A stretch of 36,264 nucleotides of DNA, from the NCBI GenBank assembly GCA_029007825.1, contig JAQXIO010000036.1, positions 1-36,264 of the forward strand, in the 5' to 3' direction. The notes under the pieces were generated by a model. The model saw only the letters and a list, made by a program, of their open reading frames with translations, made no database searches and was not told the DNA's origin. Numbering within the stretch: position 1 is the stretch's first letter; each line of letters begins with the position of its first letter. Made by a program: the position numbers and the translations under genes. This document shows, piece after piece, positions 1-7,640 of this stretch. Source of the DNA: Bacteroidales bacterium. GTDB lineage: Bacteria > Bacteroidota > Bacteroidia > Bacteroidales > JAQXIO01.

Positions 1-340
1 ACTTTATTTTACAGACACGGATAACCATAAACAGCAGAAATAAAAGACTTTATATTATTTTACGCAAAAAAATCAGGTGTGCTATTTTTCAACATCCATT
101 CGGAAATAAAATCCGGAAAGTTCCTTACAATACCTTATCAATTATCCGGCTCCGGTATCTTATCCCTGTTATACCGTAATCTGACAAAAGTAAAAATTTA
201 TTTCCGATATATTTCCGAATTATCCCAGCAAATGAGCTTATTGAACAAACAACAGAGCATTGCTTTCTTAAACGCTTACCGACAACCATACTCCGGACAA
301 AAACTTTTTTCTATTTTTGTAAAATATAAGATGTGCTTTG
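1..340. other. AT-rich leader without a supported gene
   Basis: I see no convincing gene here. One open frame of about 100 codons (79-399, plus strand) has no ATG start at its beginning, no recognisable motif and no family resemblance, and it runs into the promoter of the next gene, so I treat it as chance. The window may begin inside the intergenic space after an unseen gene. Confidence 0.5.
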
Positions 341-364
341 GGCAAACTTTTGAGCAAACTCAAA

Positions 365-391
365 TTTGCCTGCCGGCTTTCATTATATTTG
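365..391 (+). promoter_or_regulatory. Bacteroidales-type promoter of the DUF1080 gene
   Basis: TATATTTG at 384-391 is an exact match to the Bacteroidota -7 box TAnnTTTG. A TTTG at 365-368 could be the -33 box, but the 15-base spacer is shorter than the usual 19-21. The expected transcript start lies near 398, giving a leader of about 28 bases before the ATG at 426. An imperfect palindrome (341-370) overlaps the -33 box. Confidence 0.55.
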
Positions 392-425
392 TATATTAAG
401 AAATATTGAATTTAAATTTATATCC

Positions 426-1175
426 ATGAAAAACTCAACAAAAAAAATTTCCAGACTATTCGGAGTCTTTTGCATCGGGCTGGCACTTATGCCGGTAGCC
501 CTGTCCGCCGATCCTAACTTTCCTGTAGAAAGTACGGATGAAGAAGGTTTTGTCTCTATTTTCGACGGTAAAACGTTAAACGGATGGAAGGGTGATCCTA
601 CTTACTGGAGCGTCAAAGACGGTGTCCTTACCGGAATAGTAACACCCGAGACTTTACTGGAACAAAACTCATTTATCATCTGGCAGGGAGGAACGCCCCG
701 TAATTTCGAGTTAAAAATGCAATACCGTGTTTCGGATAAAGGAAACAGCGGAATAAATTACCGGAGTGTACCCTATTCTCCGAAAGGACAGAAATATGCT
801 TTGAAAGGTTATCAACTGGACATCGACGGAGAAGGCATGTGGACAGGACAGAATTACGAAGAGAAAGGACGGGAATGGCTTGCGTTAAGAGGACAAATGA
901 CTCAAATCCGTACCGGAAAAGTTCCTCAAATCATTTCGCAATTAGGCGATAAAGACGAAATGTGGAATGCAATCAACAAAGACGGATGGAACGAGGCTCA
1001 TATCATTGCCCGGGATAATGTAATCATACACCTTATCAACGGAAAAGTCATGAGTATAGTTATCGACGACGATCCTGCCAACCGCACTATGGAAGGTTTA
1101 ATAGGCGTACAGGTGCATGTCGGTCCTCCTATGAAAATAGAATATAAGAACATACGTTTAAAAGAATTGAAATAA
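426..1175 (+). CDS. Secreted DUF1080 (3-keto-disaccharide hydrolase fold) protein
   Basis: This encodes 249 residues with an N-terminal signal peptide (hydrophobic core about residues 12-28, probably cleaved near ALSA). The rest is one DUF1080 domain, a concanavalin-like beta-sandwich. Visible family marks are 'GFVSIFDGKTLNGWKGD' near the start, 'NSGINYRS' in the middle and the final 'IEYKNIRLKEL' strand, which is how these proteins usually end. The open frame extends upstream to 366, but the ATG at 426 directly precedes a standard signal peptide and lies downstream of the promoter. DUF1080 proteins are periplasmic or extracellular, and some act on 3-keto-glycosides; the substrate here is unknown. 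A strong terminator follows, so it is probably transcribed alone. Confidence 0.85.
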   Translation: MKNSTKKISRLFGVFCIGLALMPVALSADPNFPVESTDEEGFVSIFDGKTLNGWKGDPTYWSVKDGVLTGIVTPETLLEQNSFIIWQGGTPRNFELKMQYRVSDKGNSGINYRSVPYSPKGQKYALKGYQLDIDGEGMWTGQNYEEKGREWLALRGQMTQIRTGKVPQIISQLGDKDEMWNAINKDGWNEAHIIARDNVIIHLINGKVMSIVIDDDPANRTMEGLIGVQVHVGPPMKIEYKNIRLKELK

Positions 1176-1181
1176 CAACCG

Positions 1182-1219
1182 AAAAGCCTGTTCTTCTATC
1201 CATGCCGAACAGGCTTTTT
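1182..1219 (+). terminator. Rho-independent terminator of the DUF1080 gene
   Basis: AAAAGCCTGTTC (1182-1193) pairs perfectly with GAACAGGCTTTT (1207-1218) across a 13-base loop, followed by T. The A and T tails flank the stem on both sides, so it could work in either direction. Confidence 0.85.
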
Positions 1220-1255
1220 ACATAACTCGTATCTTATTCCCCAAATAACCGGCTT

Positions 1256-2806
1256 ATGAAAAGGACTACTATTATTTTAATCTATAAATTGCTTTCAATA
1301 AACGCTGCGCCTCAGCATAACCCAGGCAAGCCTGATTCTGCATTCGGCTTGCAGTTTATTTTATACTTGTTTTTTGCCGGAATGCTATCCCTGACAGTTT
1401 ATGCCCAGCCTATCCGCCAGCATCCCGACAATCCACACTATCTGATGTATAAGGGAAAGCCTTTACTGATCGTCACTTCGGCCGAACATTACGGCGCCAT
1501 ATTAAATCCGGCTTTCGATTATATAAAATACCTCAATACATTGAAAAAAGAGGGAATGAACTATACCCGTATCTTTACGGGAGCAATGTATTTCGAAATA
1601 GAAGGCGACTTCGGAATAACGGACAATACTCTCGCACCGGCCCGTGGAACGGCATTGACTCCATGGAAAAGGTCGGCAGTCAAAGGGAATAACAACGGAG
1701 GATATAAATTCGATTTGGACAACTGGGACGAAAGTTACTTCGAACGTCTTCGCAATTTTATATCCGAAGCGCAAAAGAGAGACATTATTGTCGAAGTTAC
1801 TCTTTTTACATCTATATATAACGACAGGACCTGGAGCAATTGTCCTGTCAATCCCGCAAACAATATAAACGGAACCGATATTACCGATTACAAACTCGTA
1901 CATACTCTCCATAACGGTAAGCTAATGCGATACCAGGAAAAAGCAGTGAAACAAATTGTCCAGGAGCTCAATTCATTCGATAATATCATCTATGAAATAC
2001 AAAACGAGCCGTGGGCCGACCAGACTTCGAGCCGGAGTAAACCGAATGTATGGGAAAAGTCGGCACTGGATAACTGGCAAACGCGTATCGACCTGGCCTC
2101 GGAAGCTTCGCTGGAATGGCAGCAACACATCGCTTCCCTTATAAAAAAAGAGGAACAGGCACTCCCTAAGAAGCATCTTATAGCCCAGAATTATTGTAAT
2201 TATCTTTATGCAATAAGCAACGTTTCTCCCGATATTTCTATAATGAATTTCCATTATGCATGGCCGGAAGCCGTCGCTCTTAACTATGAAAGAAACAAAG
2301 TAATCGGATTCGACGAATCCGGTTTCAACGGTAGTGCTGACGATACCTACCGTCAGCAGGCATGGATTTTCCTATGCTCCGGCGGAGGTCTGTTCAACAG
2401 CCTGGATTACTCTTTTGCTGTGGGATACGAGGACGGAACCCTCGCCCAGAGTGCACCGGGAGGAGGCAGCAGCACATTACGCAGCCAACTTTACATTTTA
2501 CGCAATGTGTTTGAGAATCTTAATTTTATACGGTTCAAACCCGATCACAATCTTATCGCTCTTGCTCCGGACACCTATGCCCATGCGATTTCCGACGGGG
2601 AAAAAGAGTTCCTGCTGTATCTTAACAGCGGAGAAGCAAAAGAGATACAAATACGGTTGCCAAACGGCTTTTATGCAATAAAATGGATTGTACCTGCAAC
2701 CGGAAACAAAGTAAAGGAAACAATACTTCGATCCGAAGGCTCAGGTGTCACCCTGCAGGTGCCCCCTTACAAAACAGACATAGCGGCAACCATTATAAAA
2801 CAATAA
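1256..2806 (+). CDS. Putative secreted clan GH-A glycoside hydrolase (GH5-like)
   Basis: This 516-codon frame encodes a TIM-barrel-like glycosidase. 'YEIQNEPW' places the probable acid/base at Glu251, and 'VIGFDESGF' places the probable nucleophile at Glu354. The spacing of about 100 residues and the NEP motif are typical of clan GH-A (GH5 and relatives). The last 80 or so residues look like a small beta-sandwich. The N-terminus is odd: a short hydrophobic start (residues 1-14), about 20 polar residues encoded by a palindromic repeat (1297-1360), then a second hydrophobic stretch ending in 'TVYAQ', which looks like the real signal-peptide end. ATG 1256 is kept because the other in-frame candidates (TTG 1349, TTG 1367, ATG 1382) leave a weak or missing signal peptide. 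No clear promoter is seen. Substrate is unknown. Confidence 0.75.
   Translation: MKRTTIILIYKLLSINAAPQHNPGKPDSAFGLQFILYLFFAGMLSLTVYAQPIRQHPDNPHYLMYKGKPLLIVTSAEHYGAILNPAFDYIKYLNTLKKEGMNYTRIFTGAMYFEIEGDFGITDNTLAPARGTALTPWKRSAVKGNNNGGYKFDLDNWDESYFERLRNFISEAQKRDIIVEVTLFTSIYNDRTWSNCPVNPANNINGTDITDYKLVHTLHNGKLMRYQEKAVKQIVQELNSFDNIIYEIQNEPWADQTSSRSKPNVWEKSALDNWQTRIDLASEASLEWQQHIASLIKKEEQALPKKHLIAQNYCNYLYAISNVSPDISIMNFHYAWPEAVALNYERNKVIGFDESGFNGSADDTYRQQAWIFLCSGGGLFNSLDYSFAVGYEDGTLAQSAPGGGSSTLRSQLYILRNVFENLNFIRFKPDHNLIALAPDTYAHAISDGEKEFLLYLNSGEAKEIQIRLPNGFYAIKWIVPATGNKVKETILRSEGSGVTLQVPPYKTDIAATIIKQ
1297..1360. repeat. 64-bp imperfect palindromic repeat inside the signal-peptide coding region
   Basis: The outer arms AATAAAC (1297-1303) and GTTTATT (1354-1360) are exact reverse complements. 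Inside them GCTGCGCCTCAGCATAA and TTCTGCATTCGGCTTGC are similar in reverse complement, and the centre CAGGCAAGCCTG is itself a palindrome. From memory this resembles the short dispersed palindromic sequences seen between genes in Bacteroides; I could not verify copy number. It adds about 20 codons in frame to the glycosidase gene. Confidence 0.6.
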
Positions 2807-2828
2807 AAACGGCACACTGTGCAAACAT

Positions 2829-2860
2829 CGGGAGAGTCACTGTCCAAAGTTATTCTCCCG
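2829..2860. other. Hairpin downstream of the GH-A gene
   Basis: CGGGAGA (2829-2835) pairs perfectly with TCTCCCG (2854-2860) over an 18-base loop. No T run follows on either strand, so it is at best a weak terminator or an RNA-stabilising hairpin for the plus-strand gene ending at 2806. Confidence 0.35.
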
Positions 2861-3011
2861 AAGATCAAAAGGTACTCCAACCACAATAACATACTTTATT
2901 AAAAGAAATCAGAAATACGTGCCGAAACACATCCGTTATTTTCTTAATTGAAACGGTAAAAGTTCAATTGTAAAGGGCGCTCGCTCCATATTGTCACTCT
3001 ATTACCTATAA

Positions 3012-3042
3012 AAATAAACCGGATATAATCATCCGTTTATTT
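3012..3042 (-). terminator. Terminator of the split rhamnosidase operon
   Basis: On the minus strand AAATAAACGGAT pairs with ATCCGGTTTATTT (one bulged base) and is followed by TTTAT. The stem starts within the stop codon of the catalytic-half gene, so the hairpin begins immediately at the end of translation. Confidence 0.7.
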
Positions 3043-4443
3043 GCGCAAAAACGACATCTCATATTTTCCGCCCATTACTTTTACAGAAACATTGCCGTCT
3101 GCCGATTCAATATTTTCCGATGAAACAGCAGGATGAGTTTTCCCTATTACCGTATAGCCCTGAGGCACTACGATACGGGCTTCGACTCCATCTGGGATGG
3201 AACACTTAAGGGTAAATTTACCTTCCTGTTTTTTCCAATCGACGTCAATCGGACCGCGTGGGGATAAGTACGATCCTTTGGCCCAGGTAATATCACCTAC
3301 AGGCATCGGACGCAAAACAATTTTATCCGAAGCTACTGCGTCGGATGCATCGTTAATACCCAGCAAACAGGTGTAGAACCACTCCATAACATGTCCCAAC
3401 ATCATGTGATTGTTCGATACGACTTCAAGTGCAGGCCACGACTCGGTAAGTGCTGTTGCCCCTTTGGCAAGCTGATATCCGTAACCGGGCACATCGCTAC
3501 GGTTAACCATTTTATACAATACTTCGGAAGAGGACTGATTCTGACTGAGAGCAGAAACTAAAAAATGGAATCCTACATCGCCGGCGGTCAGAGCATATCC
3601 TCCCTTCTCTATGCTACGGCAAAGAGAGGAATATACGGCCTCCTTATCCGCGTCGTCAACGAGGCCTACACACAACGGCATAGCAATCGCCGTCTGGCTG
3701 CTTGTCGAATAGGTCTTATTAACAGGATCGTAGAATTTATCGTTAAATGCATTTTTTATCTTATTCGCCCACGCGGTATATAACTCAGCATCGTGTTTTT
3801 TCCCCAGAACCGTTGCAATCTCAGACAATAAGCGAACATCATAATAATAGATAGCCGTAGCAGTCAGGGATACCGGAGTAAGCTGAGCGACGCCGGGAGC
3901 TTCCGGTCCATAATCGAACCAATCGCCAAGTCCGTGCGACAAAATATGATTCTCGGATTTAGATTCCAGATATCCGACATATTTCGACATCATCGGATAA
4001 GCCTCTTCCAGAATATTCCTATCGCCATACCATTTGTATACCAGCCACGGAACAATTACGCTTGCACTGCCCCACTCCGGGGAATCGACAAAGCCGCCCG
4101 AGAAAACCACATACTCGGGAGCAATATCCGGAATCAATCCGTTTTCGCGTTGGGCCTGAATCATATCCCTAATTATCTTCCGGTATAAATGATATAATGA
4201 ATAATTGTAACGAATGGAATTTCCCATCAGATGAACCACTTCCGCCCATCCGAGTTTTTCCCTGTGGGGACAATCCGTTACGACGCTCTGCATATTGCTC
4301 CGGATAGCCCAATCGATCAGTTTAAACGTGCGGTTCATTAGCTCCGACGAACATTCAAAAGAGCCTGTTCGCAAAGCTGAATTACCGGTATGCAGCATCT
4401 CCATATTCAAAATTTCGGGAATTGCCTCGTCGTTTTTCCTCAT
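3037..4443 (-). CDS. GH78 alpha-L-rhamnosidase, C-terminal catalytic half
   Basis: This 468-residue frame carries the (alpha/alpha)6 catalytic domain and C-terminal beta-sandwich of a GH78 alpha-L-rhamnosidase. 'TDCPHREKLGW' holds Asp57 and Glu62, the acidic catalytic cluster of the family. 'GATALTESW' holds the probable base Glu334. The C-terminal 'IVLRPMPVGDITWAKGSYLSPRG' region is the usual closing sandwich. It starts at ATG 4443, which overlaps the stop of the upstream half as ATGA. Joined, the two frames give about 925 residues, the normal size of a secreted GH78, with nothing obviously missing. It has no signal peptide of its own, so if made as a separate chain it would stay in the cytoplasm. 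Either a one-base deletion split an ancestral gene, or the halves are coupled in translation. Confidence 0.85.
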   Translation of the reverse strand: MRKNDEAIPEILNMEMLHTGNSALRTGSFECSSELMNRTFKLIDWAIRSNMQSVVTDCPHREKLGWAEVVHLMGNSIRYNYSLYHLYRKIIRDMIQAQRENGLIPDIAPEYVVFSGGFVDSPEWGSASVIVPWLVYKWYGDRNILEEAYPMMSKYVGYLESKSENHILSHGLGDWFDYGPEAPGVAQLTPVSLTATAIYYYDVRLLSEIATVLGKKHDAELYTAWANKIKNAFNDKFYDPVNKTYSTSSQTAIAMPLCVGLVDDADKEAVYSSLCRSIEKGGYALTAGDVGFHFLVSALSQNQSSSEVLYKMVNRSDVPGYGYQLAKGATALTESWPALEVVSNNHMMLGHVMEWFYTCLLGINDASDAVASDKIVLRPMPVGDITWAKGSYLSPRGPIDVDWKKQEGKFTLKCSIPDGVEARIVVPQGYTVIGKTHPAVSSENIESADGNVSVKVMGGKYEMSFLRK

Positions 4444-5813
4444 GCCGGCCGGAGATGCCCCTCTACGGTAGCGTACCTGAAACCGTAATAGGTAAACTTC
4501 GGACGCCAGACCTCTTCCCCATCTCCTTTCAATGTATATTCAAAATAATAAGGTTCGCCGGAAGCCTGTTGATTCACTATTGTGTCGGCAGACAACAACT
4601 CGCCCGGCCATATTCTGACTTTATCTCCTTTCCTGCCTTTCAATCTGACTTCTATAATCCCAGAAGCATTTTGCCCGAAATCCCATGTATAGCAGCTATC
4701 GTTTATCGTATAATTTTTTGAGGGTAAAAACCTTGCCGTAACAGCCAAAGGATAGGTAGTCTCGGGTTCCAGCTTCCCGGCAGGGGCAGAAACTTTTATG
4801 GCATCCGGCCATCCGCTGTCATCATAGCCGACGCTGTTCCAGCCCGTTTTCTCCATATTCGCATCATAATCCTCGCCTCCGTAAATGCTACTAAAAACAA
4901 CCGGAGAAAGCGTTGCTTTCCATGAAGTATCGCTGACAATATTATCTTCACTGCCATCCGTATAGATAATTTTTAGCCGGCATATCAATTTCGGATAGCC
5001 GAATGCGATACCGAGCTTCAGGTAACGCTTATGATTGATATAGTGAAATCCGTTACCGACAACAGCCGCAATGACATTTTCTCCTCGACCGATCAGATCG
5101 GTAACTTCATAAGTATTGAACAAAACCTGCCGGTCGTAGTGCGTCCAGCCGGGAGCCAGAAAATCGCTGATCTTTTGTCCGTTGACATAGGCCTCATAAT
5201 GTCCCAGACCAGATATCGAAAGAAACGCCTCCTTGACAGCCTTCCCAGCATTGAAACTTTTTCTCAGGTACGGAACTACCGCATCTTTTTCTATACGGAC
5301 TCCCTCATGATTCTCGAGTGTATGGATTCCCGGTACTACTCTTTCATTCCGGGGCATTTCCTCGTAACCTATCCATTCGGCTCCCTGCCATTCCGCTTCA
5401 TTGCCGAGTGCTGTTACGAACGTTGCAGGCTTACTCCATACAGAAGGCTTTCCTTCTCGGTTCCAGACCATAACTTTCCAGAAATACTTCTTATTGCCGG
5501 TAAGCTCCTTTCCCTTATACCCGACATGCACATTGACCGCCGACTTTATACGTCCGGAATCCCACACATCGTAATCTCCGGAATTCAACTTATCCGGATC
5601 AGACGCCACAACTATACGATAGGATTGCTGCCTGTCCTTTTCCAGTCCGGAATCCCACAGCCAGCTGAAACTGATATCTTTCCGTGAAACTCCTGTGGGA
5701 TTTGTTTTCTCATCGCACCTTAACCCGGTTACTCCAATCCCTGCTGCCGAAAAACAATAAAAGCTCAAAAAGAGTGTCAGTACAGTCAGGAACTTGCCCT
5801 TGCTACAATTCAT
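4440..5813 (-). CDS. GH78 alpha-L-rhamnosidase, N-terminal secreted half
   Basis: This 457-residue frame has a signal peptide (core about residues 9-22, cleavage near 'FSAAG'), then the Fn3-like N-terminal domain ('DYDVWDSGRI', 'KKYFWKVMVWNREG'), the jelly-roll with 'GLGHYEAYVNGQKI' and 'APGWTHYDRQVLFNTYEVT', and the concanavalin-like domain ending at 'TYYGFRYATVEGHLRPA'. Translation stops at TGA exactly where the linker to the catalytic domain should begin. ATG 5813 is preferred; an in-frame TTG lies two codons upstream. The catalytic half overlaps by four bases in the -1 frame. Alone this half lacks every catalytic residue and could at most bind carbohydrate. It has its own consensus promoter. 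Confidence 0.85.
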   Translation of the reverse strand: MNCSKGKFLTVLTLFLSFYCFSAAGIGVTGLRCDEKTNPTGVSRKDISFSWLWDSGLEKDRQQSYRIVVASDPDKLNSGDYDVWDSGRIKSAVNVHVGYKGKELTGNKKYFWKVMVWNREGKPSVWSKPATFVTALGNEAEWQGAEWIGYEEMPRNERVVPGIHTLENHEGVRIEKDAVVPYLRKSFNAGKAVKEAFLSISGLGHYEAYVNGQKISDFLAPGWTHYDRQVLFNTYEVTDLIGRGENVIAAVVGNGFHYINHKRYLKLGIAFGYPKLICRLKIIYTDGSEDNIVSDTSWKATLSPVVFSSIYGGEDYDANMEKTGWNSVGYDDSGWPDAIKVSAPAGKLEPETTYPLAVTARFLPSKNYTINDSCYTWDFGQNASGIIEVRLKGRKGDKVRIWPGELLSADTIVNQQASGEPYYFEYTLKGDGEEVWRPKFTYYGFRYATVEGHLRPA

Positions 5814-5839
5814 AATCAATTTTTATTATGGAAATTCAA

Positions 5840-5871
5840 CAAAAATAACTTTTCCGGCAGAAATAAACAAA
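5840..5871 (-). promoter_or_regulatory. Consensus promoter of the split rhamnosidase genes
   Basis: Reading the minus strand, TTTG (5868-5871) and TATTTTTG (5840-5847) match the -33 and -7 boxes exactly with a 20-base spacer. The transcript start should fall near 5833, leaving a leader of about 20 bases. The rest of the gene-free stretch 5814-6134 holds only this promoter and the terminator at 6074-6113. Confidence 0.75.
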
Positions 5872-6073
5872 CACGCGCCTGTGCAACCTTATCCGGGAAA
5901 CACTCTCTTTACGCCTGAAGAGAGGAATACAAAAAGCAATAGAATATCCATTCAGCGAAAAGACGACTGGCAAAATCTCAAATGCCGTTTATTACAATAC
6001 GTTCCTTCCGCTTAACTATTAAAAATACCGATTATCCTTTACCCTGCCTATCGTTAGACAATTACAGACATAA

Positions 6074-6113
6074 AAAAGAGGAACCGGCAGCGATTCTGCA
6101 CGGTTCCTCTTTT
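6074..6113 (-). terminator. Strong bidirectional hairpin terminator after the GH28-like gene
   Basis: AAAAGAGGAACCG (6074-6086) pairs perfectly with CGGTTCCTCTTTT (6101-6113). The inner bases GCAG and CTGC extend the stem past one bulge. On the minus strand the stem is followed by a T-rich tail, ending the gene whose stop is at 6135. Confidence 0.88.
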
Positions 6114-6134
6114 CTTATTCTTTAAAAGCAATAC

Positions 6135-7493
6135 TTATTCAAAACGAACGTCTGTAACAAATTCCTCTGAAAGATTCATGTCCTCCGGAGAAAGTATTTT
6201 CTTACCGTTTATGGTCATATTTTTTATATAAACATTCCGGATATCAGAATTTTCATCAAAACCTATCAATTTAGAACGTACCGGTTCTTTTGTGGTAACG
6301 GTAATATCTTCCATCCGTACATTCGCAATCTTACCTCTGGTTGTATCTTTCGAATATTTAGATTCCATAATCTGAAAATCTACCAAAAGGATTTCGGGAT
6401 CTTCCACACGAATATTTTTATATAAGATATTCTCCACAACGGCACGGTCTCCGTTATGAATCGTGAACGTCGCTTCATCCATAACAGGATTACCCTCTAC
6501 ATGAATCATGTCTATATTTTCAAATACTACGTTCTTAATCGTATCGGCACGCGTCTCAAAGCCGATTTCCAAACCATTCCCCCACTCCGCATTCCAGCAA
6601 ATACAATTCTTTACCGTTACGTTGTCTACTACAAACTGCGTATCGAAATCAGTAAAATAGGTAATTCCGGCTTTGATGGCAATACAATCGTCTTTTGTCC
6701 GGATAAAGCATCCGTCGATTGTGACATTACGGCTTCCTACGACATCCACGCCATCGTCCCAATCATTGCCTGTAACGATTTTTACATCTTTAATCAGCAC
6801 ATTATCACAACCCATCAACGGCATTGTCCAATGCTTACAATCTATAATGGTGATTCCCTCGACCGTAACGTTTTTTACACGATCGAGCTCGATCATACGG
6901 CTCTCTCCTTTCTGGAAATTCGCCCCTGAGAGCATTCCTCTTCCGAGCACGCGCACATTTTCCGTGTGGTCCGATATAATAGACCCCAGAACAATACTGC
7001 CCGGAGCAAAATAAACGGTTTGATTCGATTTCACCTCAAAACGTCCCGTATCGTACATTTTACCGGCTTCGAAAAAGAGTACATCCGGATTGTTCCGATC
7101 CGGAATATCCGTTTCCGGCGCATTGGCAAACAATAACAGGGGTCGTTTCGTATCTCCGTTCACTTCCACACTTAAAAACTGAGGTTTCGAAAGGGTTATA
7201 AATATAGTATTATCGTCTACTTCATATTTCACTTTGGCACTCTTGGGACGAATATCGACCGAATTTATCCGAACCGAAGGAGTTACAGCAATACGTACCT
7301 CTCCTTTTATCCCGAAATTAACGATATCGGCAACCGGTGCAGGATAAACATAATAGTCCACATCGTTTATAAGCACATTGTACGATTCCGATTTAGGCGC
7401 TTCTGCCGGAAATGTGTACAAGATGACACTATCATTTCGCGACTGACATGCAGAAAGACAAAGCACGAGACAAAAAAAACTGAAAAATTTCAT
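6135..7493 (-). CDS. GH28-like parallel beta-helix lipoprotein
   Basis: This encodes 452 residues. The start 'MKFFSFFCLVLCLSACQS' is a lipoprotein signal with lipid-bearing Cys16. An N-terminal beta domain (to about 130) precedes a right-handed beta-helix of repeated 'NV.I..' coils. GH28 polygalacturonase-like motifs are visible: 'GNDWDDGVDV' (about 242-251) and 'TKDDCIAIKAG' (about 263-273) supply the Asp cluster. The usual Gly-His-Gly is instead Gly-Asn-Gly in 'EWGNGLEIG' (Asn306). GH28 enzymes hydrolyse pectic backbones such as homogalacturonan and rhamnogalacturonan, which suits the rhamnosidase downstream. The missing His means activity or substrate may differ, and GH49-like or other beta-helix enzymes remain possible. 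It lies between its own terminator and that of dapA, so it needs its own promoter within 7494-7546, which I could not assign. Confidence 0.75.
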   Translation of the reverse strand: MKFFSFFCLVLCLSACQSRNDSVILYTFPAEAPKSESYNVLINDVDYYVYPAPVADIVNFGIKGEVRIAVTPSVRINSVDIRPKSAKVKYEVDDNTIFITLSKPQFLSVEVNGDTKRPLLLFANAPETDIPDRNNPDVLFFEAGKMYDTGRFEVKSNQTVYFAPGSIVLGSIISDHTENVRVLGRGMLSGANFQKGESRMIELDRVKNVTVEGITIIDCKHWTMPLMGCDNVLIKDVKIVTGNDWDDGVDVVGSRNVTIDGCFIRTKDDCIAIKAGITYFTDFDTQFVVDNVTVKNCICWNAEWGNGLEIGFETRADTIKNVVFENIDMIHVEGNPVMDEATFTIHNGDRAVVENILYKNIRVEDPEILLVDFQIMESKYSKDTTRGKIANVRMEDITVTTKEPVRSKLIGFDENSDIRNVYIKNMTINGKKILSPEDMNLSEEFVTDVRFE

Positions 7494-7546
7494 GATATAA
7501 ATAATTTAAATATAATTCAGAACAGAGAAAACATCTGGAACTTCCG

Positions 7547-7582
7547 AAAAAAAATACCTTGCGTCCATCCGGCCGCAAGGTA
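7547..7582 (-). terminator. Terminator of the ligA-dapA operon
   Basis: On the minus strand TACCTTGCG (7582-7574) pairs with CGCAAGGTA (7563-7555) over a 10-base loop and is followed by eight T residues, a textbook rho-independent terminator 60 bases past the dapA stop. Confidence 0.9.
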
Positions 7583-7640
7583 GTAATATATTTTTCAGAT
7601 AAAAAAACAGGCTTATCAAAATTATAATTACAAAAACCGA

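Noticed and set aside
79..399. Open frame of 106 codons at the left edge
   Set aside because: It has no ATG at its start, no family resemblance and no promoter, it is AT-driven, and it overlaps the DUF1080 promoter.
4355..4372. GAGCCTGTT inside the split rhamnosidase gene, resembling the MITE end
   Set aside because: The match is nine bases, inside conserved coding sequence ('TGSFECSS' region), and has no partner.
4425..4445. Programmed -1 frameshift joining the two rhamnosidase halves
   Set aside because: The A run GGAAAAAC lies after the stop codon of the first frame, not before it, and no slippery heptamer precedes the TGA. Deletion or coupled restart fits better.
5031..5687. 218-codon plus-strand open frame opposite the rhamnosidase
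   Set aside because: It lies entirely antisense to a well-supported gene and shows no motifs of its own.
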